Below, one piece after another: positions 24,199 to 36,300 of a stretch of 64,000 bases of DNA. Each line of letters opens with the position of its first letter. Within the stretch, counting starts at the first letter, position 1. A program made the translations under genes and the position numbers. The stretch comes from Sclerodactyla briareus (Eukaryota; Echinodermata; Holothuroidea; Dendrochirotida; Sclerodactylidae): assembly GCA_026419785.1 (NCBI GenBank), contig JAODTK010005615.1:248001-312000 (forward strand), in the 5' to 3' direction. The notes under the pieces are model-generated. The model worked only from the letters and a program-made list of their open reading frames with translations. It searched no databases and was not told where the DNA came from.

Positions 24199-24736
24199 AT
24201 ATATAGATATATATATATATAATATATATATATATAGTAAATTTTGGAAGCCTATACCGCAAAATTATATTTTTGCCTTAGAAAATTAACCTCAAATAAT
24301 CGCCCCCTCTTTGAAAATGTCACGCCCCCCGGGGCGTTTATTACAGATTATACGGTTTGTATATTTGTGTAATGAAAATATATTTCTCGTAGTGTTCTAT
24401 TTACATGGTGCAATATTACAATAGTAGGCTAGCAAACTTATCACATCAAAATTCCAACAACTTTGTCCACCACACAAAAAAAAAATTGTCAAAATTATCA
24501 TTGTCAATCTTAAGTGACGTAATCTCGCAAGTATGCAGGTGGCCTTACTCGTCGACCTGCACGAGTCACATGAGTCTGACAACCTGTGAACTTGGCTCAC
24601 AAGTCAGAGTCTCTAATGAGACATCTATTCTACGGGAATCTCATTCACAAGTGGTGTCTCTAATGCCGACATGAATATGCAGTAGCCAATCACATGACAA
24701 TATACGCTACAAACTTGTCTTAAAACCAGTCGCTCT
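23725..24736 (+). repeat. Direct repeats (~70 bp) flanking a ~870-bp segment
   Basis: The sequence acatgaatatgcagtagcca..caatcacatgacaatatacgctacaaac..cttaaaaccagtcgctct occurs at 23725-23796 and at 24669-24736, nearly identical. The segment between them includes the MITE at 23970-24356. This could be a local tandem duplication or short terminal repeats of an element; no tRNA primer site or protein gene is seen. Confidence 0.8.
23970..24356. mobile_element. MITE with (TA)n core
   Basis: The left end tactgtataatctgtaata, followed by agcccccc, is the inverted complement of the right end ggggcgtttattacagattatacggt. The core includes a (TA)n tract at about 24142-24236. At 387 bp with no coding sequence it fits a MITE. 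The target duplication is ambiguous because the flanks are AT-rich (atata / tttgtata). Confidence 0.75.
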
Positions 24737-25734
24737 TACACTAACCTTAATCTCATACTCCCAGGTACTCATGGGTATACATTATGCAATCATACCTGTA
24801 ACTGTTGTGGGTGATGGACACACAGTGTTTACCTGGATCTGCCTGGATGGCCACCCTCTCATCTTGACTTCAATGAGTCTTCAAGAGAATGGCTCTTAAG
24901 GATAAGAGATCATGAATGACCCTTGAAGATTCCGCACCAGCTATTCTGTTTCGTTGGAAAATTAGGGTTTTGGCTTGTGATAGGCTGGTGTCAGGATTTT
25001 TGACATCCTGCGATTGAGCTTTTCTTGCTGTGTAAAGCCTTCTCACATTCCTGAGGTGCGCCCGCAGTGACCTGCAGTGTTTCACAACTGTAACAACGTC
25101 TTGTCCAGTTTGTCAGGCCCCCCCAGCGGGCCTCTTATAAGACAAGTTGCTTTCAATATTAAAAGCGGCCAATCACGGAACAGACAGTACACACCCTCAG
25201 ACAAATGGACAAGACGATTATATTCATAGAACTGTGGTTGTCAATCAAAGTGCATATTCTTTATTGCAGCCAGATAGGTAACATTCACTCAAACGAGTAA
25301 GGAATTAATAATCATCTCAACACAAGACTTGGGCTGTGACTATAATCTGCAACCAAAATCCCACCCTAAGCCTCCACATTACCCCATTCTAAGCCTCCAC
25401 ATTACCCCAACCTAAGCCCCGGCTGTACTGAAGCACCTATTCACATTGGCTGTTGATTGAAAACTACATTGTAAATCTGACAGTGCCCTCTCACCTACAG
25501 TATACCTGTATGGAAGTGCTGTCATGAATAGATGTATAATGTCAATCATTTTGGTCTTGGTGATTATGTTTCTATGAAGCAAAGTGCGCGTGCACCACAC
25601 TGCGCAGATTATGGCTTGCAACTGGTCCACTCTCTGACAACTCATTTGATTTTCTATGGGCACGCAACAAATAGGCATAACCGCTCCTGAGATAAGCTCG
25701 CTGTCTGGGGTTTTCCTTGCATGTCCTCATAGGA

Positions 25735-26096
25735 CCAGAAATCGGATTAGCTCAGTCGCAGAGCTCAGGAATGTGATTGTAAGGTTTCGAGTACGAAACC
25801 CAACTGGTTGGCCTCTCTGGTGTGTCTTTGGGCAAGGCACTTCATCTTTGTTGCCTCGTCCTGCCCAGGCGTTATTGGGAACCTTTGAGAGGTTACTTGT
25901 AATCACAGGTGCGCTGATTATGGCAGCCATGTGATGAAATGTCCCGGGGACATGTTGTGGGGGAAAACCATTGGCGGTTGCAGGAGGTACTGTCCATATG
26001 CGGGCCGAACAAGTTACCATTGACCAGGGGGTAATTTGGCCTTTAGCGCTCTGAGGTCGTATAAAGCGCTATATAAGAAAGGTACATTTATATTTT
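25735..26096 (+). mobile_element. tRNA-derived SINE
   Basis: The head contains an A-box-like ttagctcagtcgcagag near 25745 and a B-box-like ggtttcgagtacgaaacc near 25783, the internal RNA polymerase III promoter arrangement of tRNA-derived SINEs. The body has tgtgtctttgggcaaggcacttcatc..ttgcctcgtcctgcccagg, a central segment widely shared among animal SINEs. The 3' end is gcgctctgaggtcgtataaagcgctatataagaaaggtac with an AT-rich tail, like LINE-borrowed SINE tails. It ends about 28 bases before the acceptor of SMAP exon 2, so its AT-rich tail adjoins the splice region. It is not a functional tRNA gene because no cloverleaf can be completed. Confidence 0.75.
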
Positions 26097-26124
26097 TATA
26101 AACTTCTTGCCTCTCACTTGTCAG

Positions 26125-26258
26125 GTCCCAGATGGGCTTCATGGAATATTGGTGTCTTTCTCTGCATCCGATGTGCTGGCATCCACAGGAATCTAGGGGT
26201 ACATATATCAAAGGTCAAGTCCGTCAACCTGGACACATGGACGGAAAAACAGATTGCC
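26125..26258 (+). CDS. SMAP-family ArfGAP, exon 2 (zinc finger, Arg finger)
   Basis: The exon is bounded by cttgtcag| and |gtgagt and starts with two bases that complete the split Gly of exon 1. It encodes [25 protein letters not shown].. and then [19 protein letters not shown]. This is the core ArfGAP zinc finger: the second Cys pair CIRC, spaced 16 residues after the exon-1 Cys, followed by the catalytic Arg in AGIHR. The match to SMAP1/2 is nearly residue for residue (GPRWASWN and VKSVNLD are hallmark strings). No frameshift is present. It ends in phase 0, matching exon 3. The family stimulates GTP hydrolysis by Arf1/Arf6 at clathrin-coated membranes. Confidence 0.95.
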
Positions 26259-26645
26259 GTGAGTTTCAATCATTTTTGGAGGGGGGGGCATTACTGGGAT
26301 CTCACGCCTAAGTTTATTGGTAGTGAATACTGGAAGCCACTGGTGCAGTGGTTGCCATGTGCAACTTGAATCGTGTAATAATTATGCTTTTAGAAAAACA
26401 TGAGCAAAGGAGCTTAAGAGCCAGTATCATTCTTACGGTATGTAGAACAAAAAACAAGGGCACTCATTGTTCACGCACTAACACATCAAAAACAGCAAGA
26501 CCCACCCCAGAATAGGCTACAGTAACACTGGCCTGCACTGGTATTACAGGGGTTGACTGATTGGGCAGTATGTCAGTATTTAAATGGGTGAACATTCTCG
26601 GATCATGTACAGTACTAATTATTTTTGTATTGCCTCTCTCTTCAG

Positions 26646-26729
26646 ACAATTAATACATTAGGGAATCGTTGCTGCCGTGAGGTCTATGAAGCCAACCTGC
26701 CATCGTCGTCAGAAGGCCACAGACAGACC
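26646..26729 (+). CDS. SMAP-family ArfGAP, exon 3 (with indels)
   Basis: The exon begins after ..ctcttcag and reads TINTLGNRCCREVYEANLPSS, matching the SMAP segment with MGN.....LYEANLP. After the run tcgtcgtc (26704-26710) the frame needed for the conserved RRPQTD is shifted by one base: aga agg cca cag aca gac is present in the +1 frame. A donor gtatcc follows at 26730. To join exon 4 in frame a further base seems missing right before the donor. Both discrepancies are single-base deletions in an otherwise well conserved exon. This is either an assembly consensus error or genuine inactivation. Confidence 0.88.
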
Positions 26730-27687
26730 GTATCCTTTCTGTGTTTACATTGCTGGTATGAAGGGTTATGTACATGGCACCTCAAGAAACAGGATTTCAA
26801 ACGAAAAAGAAAGTTTCCACAGTAGTCCCTTCATAGTATCCTACATGATGCATTACAGGAAGAGAGGTGGTAGGATGCTCACTCTCTCACTCTAACTCAC
26901 TCATGGAGCACTGCTGAAGGACACCTGGCCCGTGAATACAGCTCGCACTCCCAATCACCCAACCTCCTTGGGCATGAACCAGGCCTGAGTATGACACTTC
27001 ACTGGATGTTGGCCACTGTTGTCATTAACGAGGGTGTGCAATCAGAGTTCAACCATGTAACCCATGCTGGCATCAGTGGCTTGGAACATTGAACATAGGG
27101 CTGTAGTCATGGAGGAGGGTGTGCCGACGAAATTTGCTCTAAACTTTGCTCTAAAATATTTGTGGGATCAAAGGTCTTCCATGATCTGTGGCAGTCAGTG
27201 GACTACTAAGCCTTTGACTTTCTAGTTATTTCTGAAGTGTGACTGCACTAGTCTAAATATTATTTTGTTGTTATAGTACACTGTGACCGAGCCTTGAATG
27301 TAATTGTAACAAACACACTGGGCATGTGATCATTGAGTTATCCGAAATGTGACCTTCTCTAATTGATGGTTTGTTCAATCTTGGTGCATTGTGAATGTAT
27401 GTACCTACACATTAGTCTGTAACTGCCAGATGATCCATGCTTGTGTAATCAACTAGCTGATGTTTTATATCTGCTCGTCAACGTAGCTGGTTGAACTGGG
27501 TTGCCGTATTGCAGTGTAGTTCAGTCATGTTCCATTATTTTTGTGTTTAGGGAGGTAATCCGAAACGGTGAGAAATTCAGTGGGTCTGGGCGGATGTGTG
27601 GGCCTTGGCAAAGATGATGAATCATCTGAATTTCTGGTTGTAGAGCTCCTGAGTCATGATGAATCTCTTTAACGGATGCAACTTCAG

Positions 27688-27766
27688 ACCATTGGAGCAC
27701 TTCATTCGGGCAAAGTATGAGCATAAGAAATACACAGACAAAGAGCTTGAAAAGAAACTTCAATCG
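27688..27766 (+). CDS. SMAP-family ArfGAP, exon 4
   Basis: The exon lies between acceptor ..caacttcag and donor tcg|gtaagt, the consensus donor. It reads PLEHFIRAKYEHKKYTDKEL then EKKLQS, which corresponds to the end of the ArfGAP domain in SMAP1/2 (..FIRDKYEKKKY..). The reading frame is intact for 26 codons and closes in phase 0. The conserved aromatic and basic residues of FIR.KYE.KKY are all present. It lies about 1 kb downstream of exon 3, so the GAP domain is encoded by exons 1-4, with exons 2-4 clustered in 1.6 kb. Confidence 0.93.
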
Positions 27767-28317
27767 GTAAGTATAAGGCCTGGCATCATGAGTTGACCTA
27801 AATATTGTGGTCGTGGTTGCAGTTCTTTTCATGCTACCTATAAGTTTTTCCATTCTATCCTAGTTTGAGAATTGGTCCCATGCAGGGCTGCATGTATTTC
27901 CAAGTTTTAAATATGATGGCAAGACTGTTTGTCAGGAGTTCAATAGGTGGTCACTGCTTGCTGCTGATTCCAAGCTCTGCTAATAATTACTTTGAACCGT
28001 GTTACTGGAGTGGGGGGGGGGGGATCAATCACAGAGACAGCACCAAACAAACACAAAACAGAAACACAGTCACCTTGGGACCTATTCTTGCTGTGGGCTA
28101 CAAGATTCAGTCTTTCTGAAATGCATGATACATGCAGCGTGTCATGTAATTTCTGTATGCTGTAATTGACAATCGGGTGCTCCTTACAAAAATGAATTAC
28201 GTTGGTCAAGCTTGGAGGAGAGAATAAACATGAACAAGTGACTGCCTTGGTGACTACCGTCAATTATTGATAATCATATCTTATCATTGTTTCTCATATT
28301 AAAAAATTCTTGGATAA

Positions 28318-29205
28318 CTAGACATGTGTAGGCGTAAACCGCCCACGTGTATATCCCCCTTTTGAGCAATCATTGGGAAGAGTATCTAACACCCCATAAA
28401 GACCCCCATTTGGTCAGAAACCAAGACAAACTCATCCACCAAGTTTTGTTGTAATCCGATGGGGTGATAGGCACATGAATATGCAAATTTGACCCATGGG
28501 GCTTTGAAATGACTTCTAACTTTGTGAGGAACAAATGTAGCCCCCATCCACCAAGTTTCGTTCAAATCTGACAAAGTTTGGAAAATCGCATAAATTTTTG
28601 CATGTTTGACCTCCGATGACCTTGAAATGCCCTCCACATTTTTCGGATTCAACTATAGTTCGTTCCGCCACGTTTTGTTCAAATTGCCAAAGTTTGAAAA
28701 TCGCATAAATTTCACAAATTTGACCTTTGATGACCTTGACAGGATTCCACATTTAACGGGATCAACTATAGTCCCTACCCACCCAAGTTGCGGTTCCAAT
28801 CCGATAACTTGAAAATTCGCCCAAAAATGAGCATTAGCGGCCCCCAGCTGCAGCGATGCCCACTCCGAACTCATCCGAGATTTCACTAGGCGACAAGTGT
28901 ACCAAGTTTCAGATCAATCGGATAAAAGTGTTAAAGAGTTATTGCGCTAACGGAAACTATTCCAATCGTGAAATTATGCAAATCAGCGGACCCCGTTTCA
29001 GGTGGCGACGCCCACTTTCGAATCATCAGAGATTTCACTAAGGCGGACATGTGTGCCAGTTTCGGCTCAAACGGACCAAAGTGTTGGAGAGTTATTGTGC
29101 TAACAAGAAAAAGCGCGGCGGATCGGCGTGGACGCGGATGAGAGCGGCGGCGGCGGTGAGACGGCGAACAAAAACCATAATATCCCGAAGTGGGGATATA
29201 ATTAC
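28318..29205 (+). mobile_element. Family-2 element, copy C
   Basis: The left end (ggcgtaaaccgcc, then gtatatccccc and gagcaatcattgggaag) matches copy A at 4455-4510. The body holds three or more ~115-bp sub-repeats (ccaccaagtttcgttcaaatctgacaaa; gacctccgatgaccttgaaatg). The right part has gagttattgcgctaac units, a GC-rich module (gcggcggcggcggtgag near 29140) and a shortened terminal palindrome, ccataatatcccgaagtggggatataattac. It is full length relative to copy A with moderate divergence. ORFs of 60-88 codons on both strands here are repeat shadows. Confidence 0.85.
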
Positions 29206-29857
29206 ACTGTGTTGATTTGTTGTCCTTCTTTCTGTCATTCCTTTTTCTGATTAGAGGGGGCCAATCATTCGGAGTGAACCATAGAAAGAGAAGAAGAAGG
29301 AAAGCATCATACAGATAAACGCACACTACAGAAATTAGCTAAGTATGTTATCAGTGCTGGAGGAGAGGCTATGGTTACAATTTTGTGGCACTGGCGGGAA
29401 TACCATTCATTGTCACAAAATGCGATTGAATTAAAATAGTTCACCGTTCCTTACTCATCTCTGCAGTTATGCAATGGAGGGAAAAAAAGGAACTGGAGTT
29501 TGGGTGGATAATGCAAAATGGTGGGATCTATATGGATTGATCAGAGGGGGGTTGTAACGAATAGGTAGCAACAGGGAAAAGAATAAAATCCTTACAGCGG
29601 TGAGGCAAGGGGCCGCACACGCCCAGAGGAGTAATAATTGTCCGAATCTAATAGCTTATGGATTTAAACGTGGCTTCAGGAATTTGTTAAGACTCAGATC
29701 TTAGTCTCTGAAAAAATACTGTCCTCTGTAGGTAATACAGTCCATCCGCTCCGAGCTTTCATCACCGATCACCTACCGCTACAGGAAGACTAGCAATCCT
29801 GACCATACTAATCTATTTACATAGACCATCTCACATTTCTCTCATTTGCCCTGAATT

Positions 29858-29878
29858 ATAATAATAATAATAATAATA
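29858..29878. repeat. (TAA)n microsatellite
   Basis: A short run of about seven AAT/TAA units precedes tatcgtgtttttatagtgctcc, a context that looks like the start or end of a dispersed repeat, but its limits could not be set. Confidence 0.7.
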
Positions 29879-32800
29879 TATCGTGTTTTTATAGTGCTCC
29901 AGGTCAAAGACTTGCCTCAAAGCGCGTCACGATATTACCCCTGATCATTAGTGACTTGGTCACACCCGTACCATACAAGCACGCACCCTCTGGCTGTTCT
30001 CGCCCAACGCCCCCATTCAGTACGTCACTTCATCAGTCCCCTGGGGGACTTCCCAATATTCAAGCAGTCACATACAGCGATCGCTACTCTTCACCTCACA
30101 AGGACCCACTTGACACCGGGGTGGCGGGGAACATTCAGGAGACAGGCCTCGTCCAACAGCACTGGAGAAAATCCGTCGGGCGCACAATGGGCCTCCGAAC
30201 TCGCGATCAATGGTTTTGCAGTCTGGAGCCTTACCGAATAATGGACTTGGTGTCTAGAAGATGACACTTCGTAATAGAAGCTACTGAATTCTGACTGTAT
30301 CAATCAGATATTATTCCAACTAGTTGCTACAAGACAATAACGCCGCTTTACTGCTCTTGTTAGGTACCGGGACCACTGCCCCCAATACAGTCACCCGCTA
30401 AGGCCCGCCCAGCCCCGATCGATGGTAATGAATTCCAGCAGACCAAGGCCCCTGCCGTGGTGAACTTGCCACATCCACGCCTCCAAAAACACAGAGCTCC
30501 ATGAATGATCTTCTGGACTAGGTGAGTTACATGTGTAGTAGATAGTAGTGTTGAGGAAGTGTGGTTTTAAAGAAAGGCACAAATCGGAAGACAAATACAA
30601 TCACGAACACCTAGGGTGTTGGCGAATAATGATTAACAATATTCGTTCGTTTCTAGCGAATACGATTAATAAAACTTGCACTGTATTGTTAACGAAATAT
30701 TTATATCCCCAATAATTCATGCCCGGTATCTTGTTACAAGACCTGGCTCACCCAAATAAAACTTCCAACCAATTATTGTGTTGGTTTTCTCTTCAGAAAT
30801 CAATCAATTGTTTTGGTTGCTGCCATAAAGGCCTTGTCACAAAGATGAGGACCAGCGAACCATCAGCACATAATAAACTGTCTGTCATGGTAATACTGTA
30901 TCGGTAATCCTAATTAGCGTCTATCTCTCCATACAACACCCACGCAGCCTCGCTCTTTTCATAGAAAGAGCAAACAGCAGTGATCGATCGTGAATCTTTT
31001 TACAATCAGTTTATCTGCCAGCGCGCATGAATACACAATAATCCGTTGTCAGTATACCATATCAGCGGCTGTGTCGGGGTATATTCGCTCTGCTGCCCAA
31101 GTGATGCGCTATTATAGAAAAATCCATGTGGCTTATTCACTGCAGGCCGATGTCTGATTGCAGGGCTCGAGATAAGCAGTCGCCCGATCGCCAGGCTTTG
31201 TGAGTGCAAAACTGCTCGGGCGAGAGAAATGTTACTGTTCAGTAGCCCGTTTGGCGAGTTGGAATAATTTTGCCTGACGCAAACATCGTCTCAGGGTTTG
31301 AACATGGAGAAAGTAGGTGGCCAAAAAATTGAAGAAAATGTGTGGCATGTCAGCTTGTCAGGAGATTTAACACAACACTGAACGTTGGATTAACGAACGA
31401 TCGATCCAAACCACAGCGCCGTATTGTGCTAGATGGCACTGCGCAGTTCTTTAGAAGTATTTGGTGCAAGTACGTAACAGCCAAAAATCCTGCACAAAAA
31501 TAGTTTATGGGCGGCAAAAGTTCCGCACTGGTTTCCACACAAGAATAGCAAAAATTGCTCTGGTTTCATCAAGTCACAATCTCGGTACTTCAGGCACAAT
31601 GTATGAAGACTCATATTTTTGGTGTGTCAGACATTTGTTGACTGTCGGACGTGAGAGAAAACACTATTTTTTATAAAGCCTGCATGTACATCGATAAAAC
31701 TTTTGTGATTATGTAGAACTGGCTGCAATGTACACATTCTTGTTGACCATGTGGAATGTGACCACATTCACTGTAAAATTTACGTTAAAATCTGCGGTCT
31801 GAAAACATTTAAAAAATCATCAAATAATGAAACAGCCATGTAGATGGGTTTTGATACAAACACATTTCACAAAGATTGAATCATGTGATTTGCAAGGTGT
31901 CTCAGCAAGTTCACTTTTCTGACTAGGCTAAGTGTTGGTCCCTGTACAAAATCATAGCAAGTTTAGTAGCTTAGGCCCACTGCTCTGGCTATCTTGTTGG
32001 GGAATAGGTGAAGCCTATTAAACATCATCATTTATGTTTTCTTATTTTTTCACACAAAATACAATTTTGCCTGGAAAGAAGAACATTCACTATGGGCCAA
32101 AAATGTTGCTGTTGAAGGATTTACCCTTACGGCGACAGTCCTTTAGGCTATGGGCTGAAGCAGGAAACGGTTACATTGGGGTGGCATTATCCACATGTAC
32201 CCACTGACCCACTCACTGCCTACACTGTAACTTGTGTAACAATAGGTTGCAATGCAGTCCGATTGGAGAGGAGGAGTCAGGGATACAAACTTGTGCGAAC
32301 AACAGGGAGGCCCGTAAACCCCTAGCAAACCACACCCTTCCTATTGTTAAAAAATGGCAATGTTCGGTGGGAAGCATGGATACAAAACAAATCGCTGATC
32401 ATTTTCTGAGAACCCCCCTCGATTTCAAAAGACCCCTTTGAAAAATTGAGAAGGGGGAATCCCCCTCCTCTGCATGGCTACTTGTATCATGGCTTAATGA
32501 ATGGTGTATGTTGTGGGGGGGGGGGGGAAAGGGGGTTGCCACCAGACTGCAAAAATGCTTGAACTGCGAATATTTAGTATTTAGTACTTATTTCATCACT
32601 GAAAGTACAGGACTTCCGAACTACACAAGTTCTGCAGAATGACAAAACTAGTATTTTTCAATCTCTGAAGAAATTTAAATGGTACAAGAACAGCAGTCAC
32701 GCACCCCATACACTCTAATGAGTACTGGTGCTGTAGATGGGAAGGGGGGGGGGGGCGGGAGAGGGGTTAGTACATCGTTGCCTCAGCCATTCAGTATGAT

Positions 32801-33009
32801 TCAATATATGATTGATAATGTTTTATTCAACAAATAAATGTGTTATTTAGAGTTACAGTTTTGCATAGTTTTCCGAATGCTGGATAGCAAAATGGTAAAT
32901 GGAAAATATTTCATGGGGTAAGTGAAAAGAATAGTCTTGTCCTGCGATACAGGGGATTTTTCTTTTATAGTAAAAAAGTCCCTGGACTATGATTGGTTTT
33001 TGTTTATCT

Positions 33010-33285
33010 CGCTGAATGAATTCAGAGAGGAGATTAGTGTCACATTTGGGCGTGTGTGTGTGGTATGTGTGTGTGGGCGTGTGTGTGTTGTGTGTGTGTG
33101 TGTGGTGTGTTGTGTGTGTGTGTGTGTGTGTGTCACACTTCCCTCGTGAGCAGGATATCTCTCGAACGGCACGTGCAATTGCGACAAAGTTTTCAGGGTG
33201 GCAGCGGGTGGGTGTAAACGATCTGATAGATTTTGGGCACGCAAGTCACTAATTACGTATTTTTTTTTTTTTTTTTTTTGAGGTA
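33010..33285 (+). repeat. Repeat with (TG)n core, family-3 left flank
   Basis: The (TG)n tract at about 33049-33134 is followed by cacacttccctcgtgagcaggatatctc..gaacg, then gttttgggcacgcaagtcactaattacgtat. An equivalent order ((TG)n, tcccacttcctcgttagcaggatttctcc, ttttggcacaaaagtcactgattacgtaaggtaatta) occurs at 51785-52075. This block may be one end of a larger composite element whose other parts are the array at 33400-37245 and the AT-rich module at 37246-37900. Confidence 0.75.
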
Positions 33286-33399
33286 ATTAGCCTATTTTAG
33301 CTAATTTATTGTTCAGTGTGGAGCAAGATTACGGATGAACCATAGGTGCAATGGTCACTTGGTTTAGCACATAGATGGGGATAGCGGTAGATGGAATGA

Positions 33400-36300
33400 T
33401 TAGATTTTCAGCGGTAAAAATGGGTCATCAAAGGTCAATTCAGGGTCAAAAACTGGTTTGTGGCCATAACTTGGGAACAAAGTCTGCCGAGGTGGGGAGG
33501 TGGACCATGGATTCACTCGTGACATCCATCTGTGGACCTTTGCCCTAAACTTGACTTTGCCATGTTTTTTGCCGAATCAATTTTCGTGGCCATTTTTCGG
33601 ATCTCAAAAGGTACCTTCCGAATCGAAATGAACCATAATTTTGACCCATGTTGACCTTTGTGTGTGAAGATATCAAGGTCAAAGTTTTATTCGCATTAAG
33701 TGCAGTTTTAGGATGTTTCGTGTGAATTTGCATGGTGATTTTTAGAATGAGCGGGTCAAACTACTCCCGATAATGAGGTCAAAGGTCAAAGGTCAATGTT
33801 GAATGAATGTGCTTATTTTTCATGTTACAGGGCAAAGAAAATTCCAACTGTTACTGTTTGTCAAAATTATGGATATGGGGCAGAGCTCTGTGTGCTGAAT
33901 AGACGAAAACAAACTCCCGCTTCAAACGGGCACGCGGTTCTCAGTTAACGCGGGGTCAAAGGTTGGTTTTGATACTTTTTGTAAAAAAACAATAAAGCAT
34001 CGGCAGTATACTTTGAGACATACATCATGCTTGTAGGACTGCGTGCATTCATCGAGATACCATTTTTCATACCCAAACGACATGTCCTCAATGTCTTCAA
34101 GGTCACTTATGGACACAAACTAAATATTTTGGAGACAAAGCTTTAACACTGACAATGCTTGGCCATGTTGAAATTTCAGGACACGGTGTACGTCATGGTG
34201 GAGAACATTTTTCCATAAAAACCATCAGTCATCAAAGAGTCATTCAAGTCACTTATGGGCATAACTGCCATATTATGTGTTCCTGCACCAACTTCCATTG
34301 ACCTTTCCTGATGGGTTTATCTTTCAGGACGGTGGAAACCCATTAGGGTTCCATTTTTTTATAAAAGTAAATGGTCATGTCAATCAGAGTCATTAAAGGT
34401 CAATTGAGGTCAAAACTGTTTTTGGTAGCTTTTTCGCAATAGCACTGGGCGTGGTCATAGACAGCAAAATGCTCCTAGGAGTGGATGTATCAGCTGGAGA
34501 GTTACCATTTTTATAAAAAGACAAAAGAGGAAAGAACTGTCATGTCATTGAAGTTCATTCAAGGTCACTAAGTGGACAAAAACTGGTCTTTCTGGCGATA
34601 ATCGGAGAATTGAATATCTGTGAAGGCTGAGGTTCACATTTGATAAATTGTTGACGCTGCATGTGTGTGACCTCTGACCCCTCAATTTGACTCTGTCGGG
34701 TGGTCATGTGGTTTAAAGGTTTGAGTCTTGAATAAATTGCTTATTTAAGGAGTTACGGGCAAAAAAAATAGAAACTGGTTATTTTTGGATATTTGAGAGT
34801 TTGGTGTGCTTTATGGAGGGACCAACTCCCGCTTATCGCTCGACACTTACTTTGGTATTTCAAAGGGTCAAAGTTTAATTTTAATAGCTTTTTGCGGCAT
34901 AAACATTAGGCGGTCCTTGGATGCAATTGCTTTTCTAGGAAGTGGATGCATCACATGGAGAGTAACCTTTTTTAATAAAAACCGCCATGTCATTGAAGGT
35001 CAACAAGGTCACGTGAGGGTCAAAACTGATTGCAGTACTTTTGTGGCAATTAGCACTGGGCATGTTCACAGAATGCAAAATGCTCCTAGGAGTGGATGTT
35101 AGCACATGGAGAGAGTTCAATTTTCATCAACTGTGCCATGTCATAAGGTCATTCAAGGTCACTTAGAGGTAAAAAAACTGTTTTCTGGTCTTTTCTCCCT
35201 TGGCCATATCGGAGAATTGACTATCGGCGAAGGCTGGAAAGGTTTCACATTGTGATATAATTGTTTGACCTGCATGTGTGTGAAACCCTCTGACCTCAGT
35301 TGACCTCTGGTCGGTGTCATGTGTTGCAGGTTGAGTTCCTTGAATAAATGTGCTTATTTAAGGATTTACCGGCAAAAAAAAAACAATAAACATGTTATTT
35401 TGGGATATGTGCTAGAGCTTTGTGTGCTTGATGGAGGAAACCCACTCCCGCTTCGATCGGTTACTTTGGTAGTTACAGGGGTCAAAGTTTCATTTAATCG
35501 GCTTTTTTGCAATAACATTAGTGTGTTCATTGCATGCATATGATCCTAGGAGTGGATCATCACATGGAGAGTAACATTTTTTATTAAAAACGCCATGTCA
35601 TTGAAGGTCATTAAGTCACCGTAGGGTGCAAAAACCGATTTTTAATACTTTTTTGGCAATATCACTGGGCGTGTTTATCAGAATGGCAAAAATGCTCTTA
35701 GGAGTGATGTTATCACATGGAGAGTTTACAATTTTTATAAAAACTGTCATGTCATTGAAGGTCTTCAAGGTCACTCAGGGGCAAAGAAAAAAAAAAAAAA
35801 AACTTTTTTCTTTGGCATAATCGGAAATTTAATATCTTTTAAGGCTGGAGGTTCACCATTGTCAGATAATTGGTTGACCTGCATGTGTGTGCCCTGAGCT
35901 CATTTGACTCTGTCGGGTGGGCAGGTGGTTAAGGGTTAAGTTTTGAATAATGTGCTTATTTAAGGAGTTACGGGCCAACAAACTAAAACTTGTCCCTTTT
36001 TGGATATGTGATGGAGCTTTGTGTGTTTTATGAAGGAGACCAACCCCCGCTTCGATCGGACATTTACTTTGTAGTTACAAGGGGTCAAAGTTTAATAATA
36101 CTTTTTTGCAATCACATAGGCATGTTCAGGAATGCAATATGCTTCTATGAGTTGATGCCGTCACATGGAGGAGTAACAATTTTTATAACCACCGCCATGT
36201 CATTGAGTCTCAAAGGTCATGTCGGGGTCAAAACTGATTTTTAGATACTTTTTTGTCAATAGCACTGCATGTTCACTCATAAGCAAATTTCTCCTAGGAG

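Larger units (their letters stand above)
6930..26124 (+). other. SMAP intron 1 (~19.2 kb)
   Basis: The intron is bounded by gtaata at 6930 and an acceptor ending ..cttgtcag at 26124, joining phase-1 exons. It holds many repeats, listed separately. Stretches without an individually supported element include roughly 7.4-10.7, 14.1-19.1, 22.6-23.7 and 24.7-25.7 kb. They contain homopolymer tracts (for example poly-G at about 17761-17772) and short ORFs with no recognisable domain. No nested gene was recognised. Confidence 0.75.

Noticed and set aside
25740-25800. Possible tRNA gene
   Set aside because: A- and B-box-like strings are present, but no cloverleaf can be completed and the body and tail are those of a SINE.
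33049-33134. CRISPR-like or regular spacer array
   Set aside because: This is a simple (TG)n microsatellite. No direct repeats with unique spacers of CRISPR type exist in the window, and the DNA is eukaryotic.
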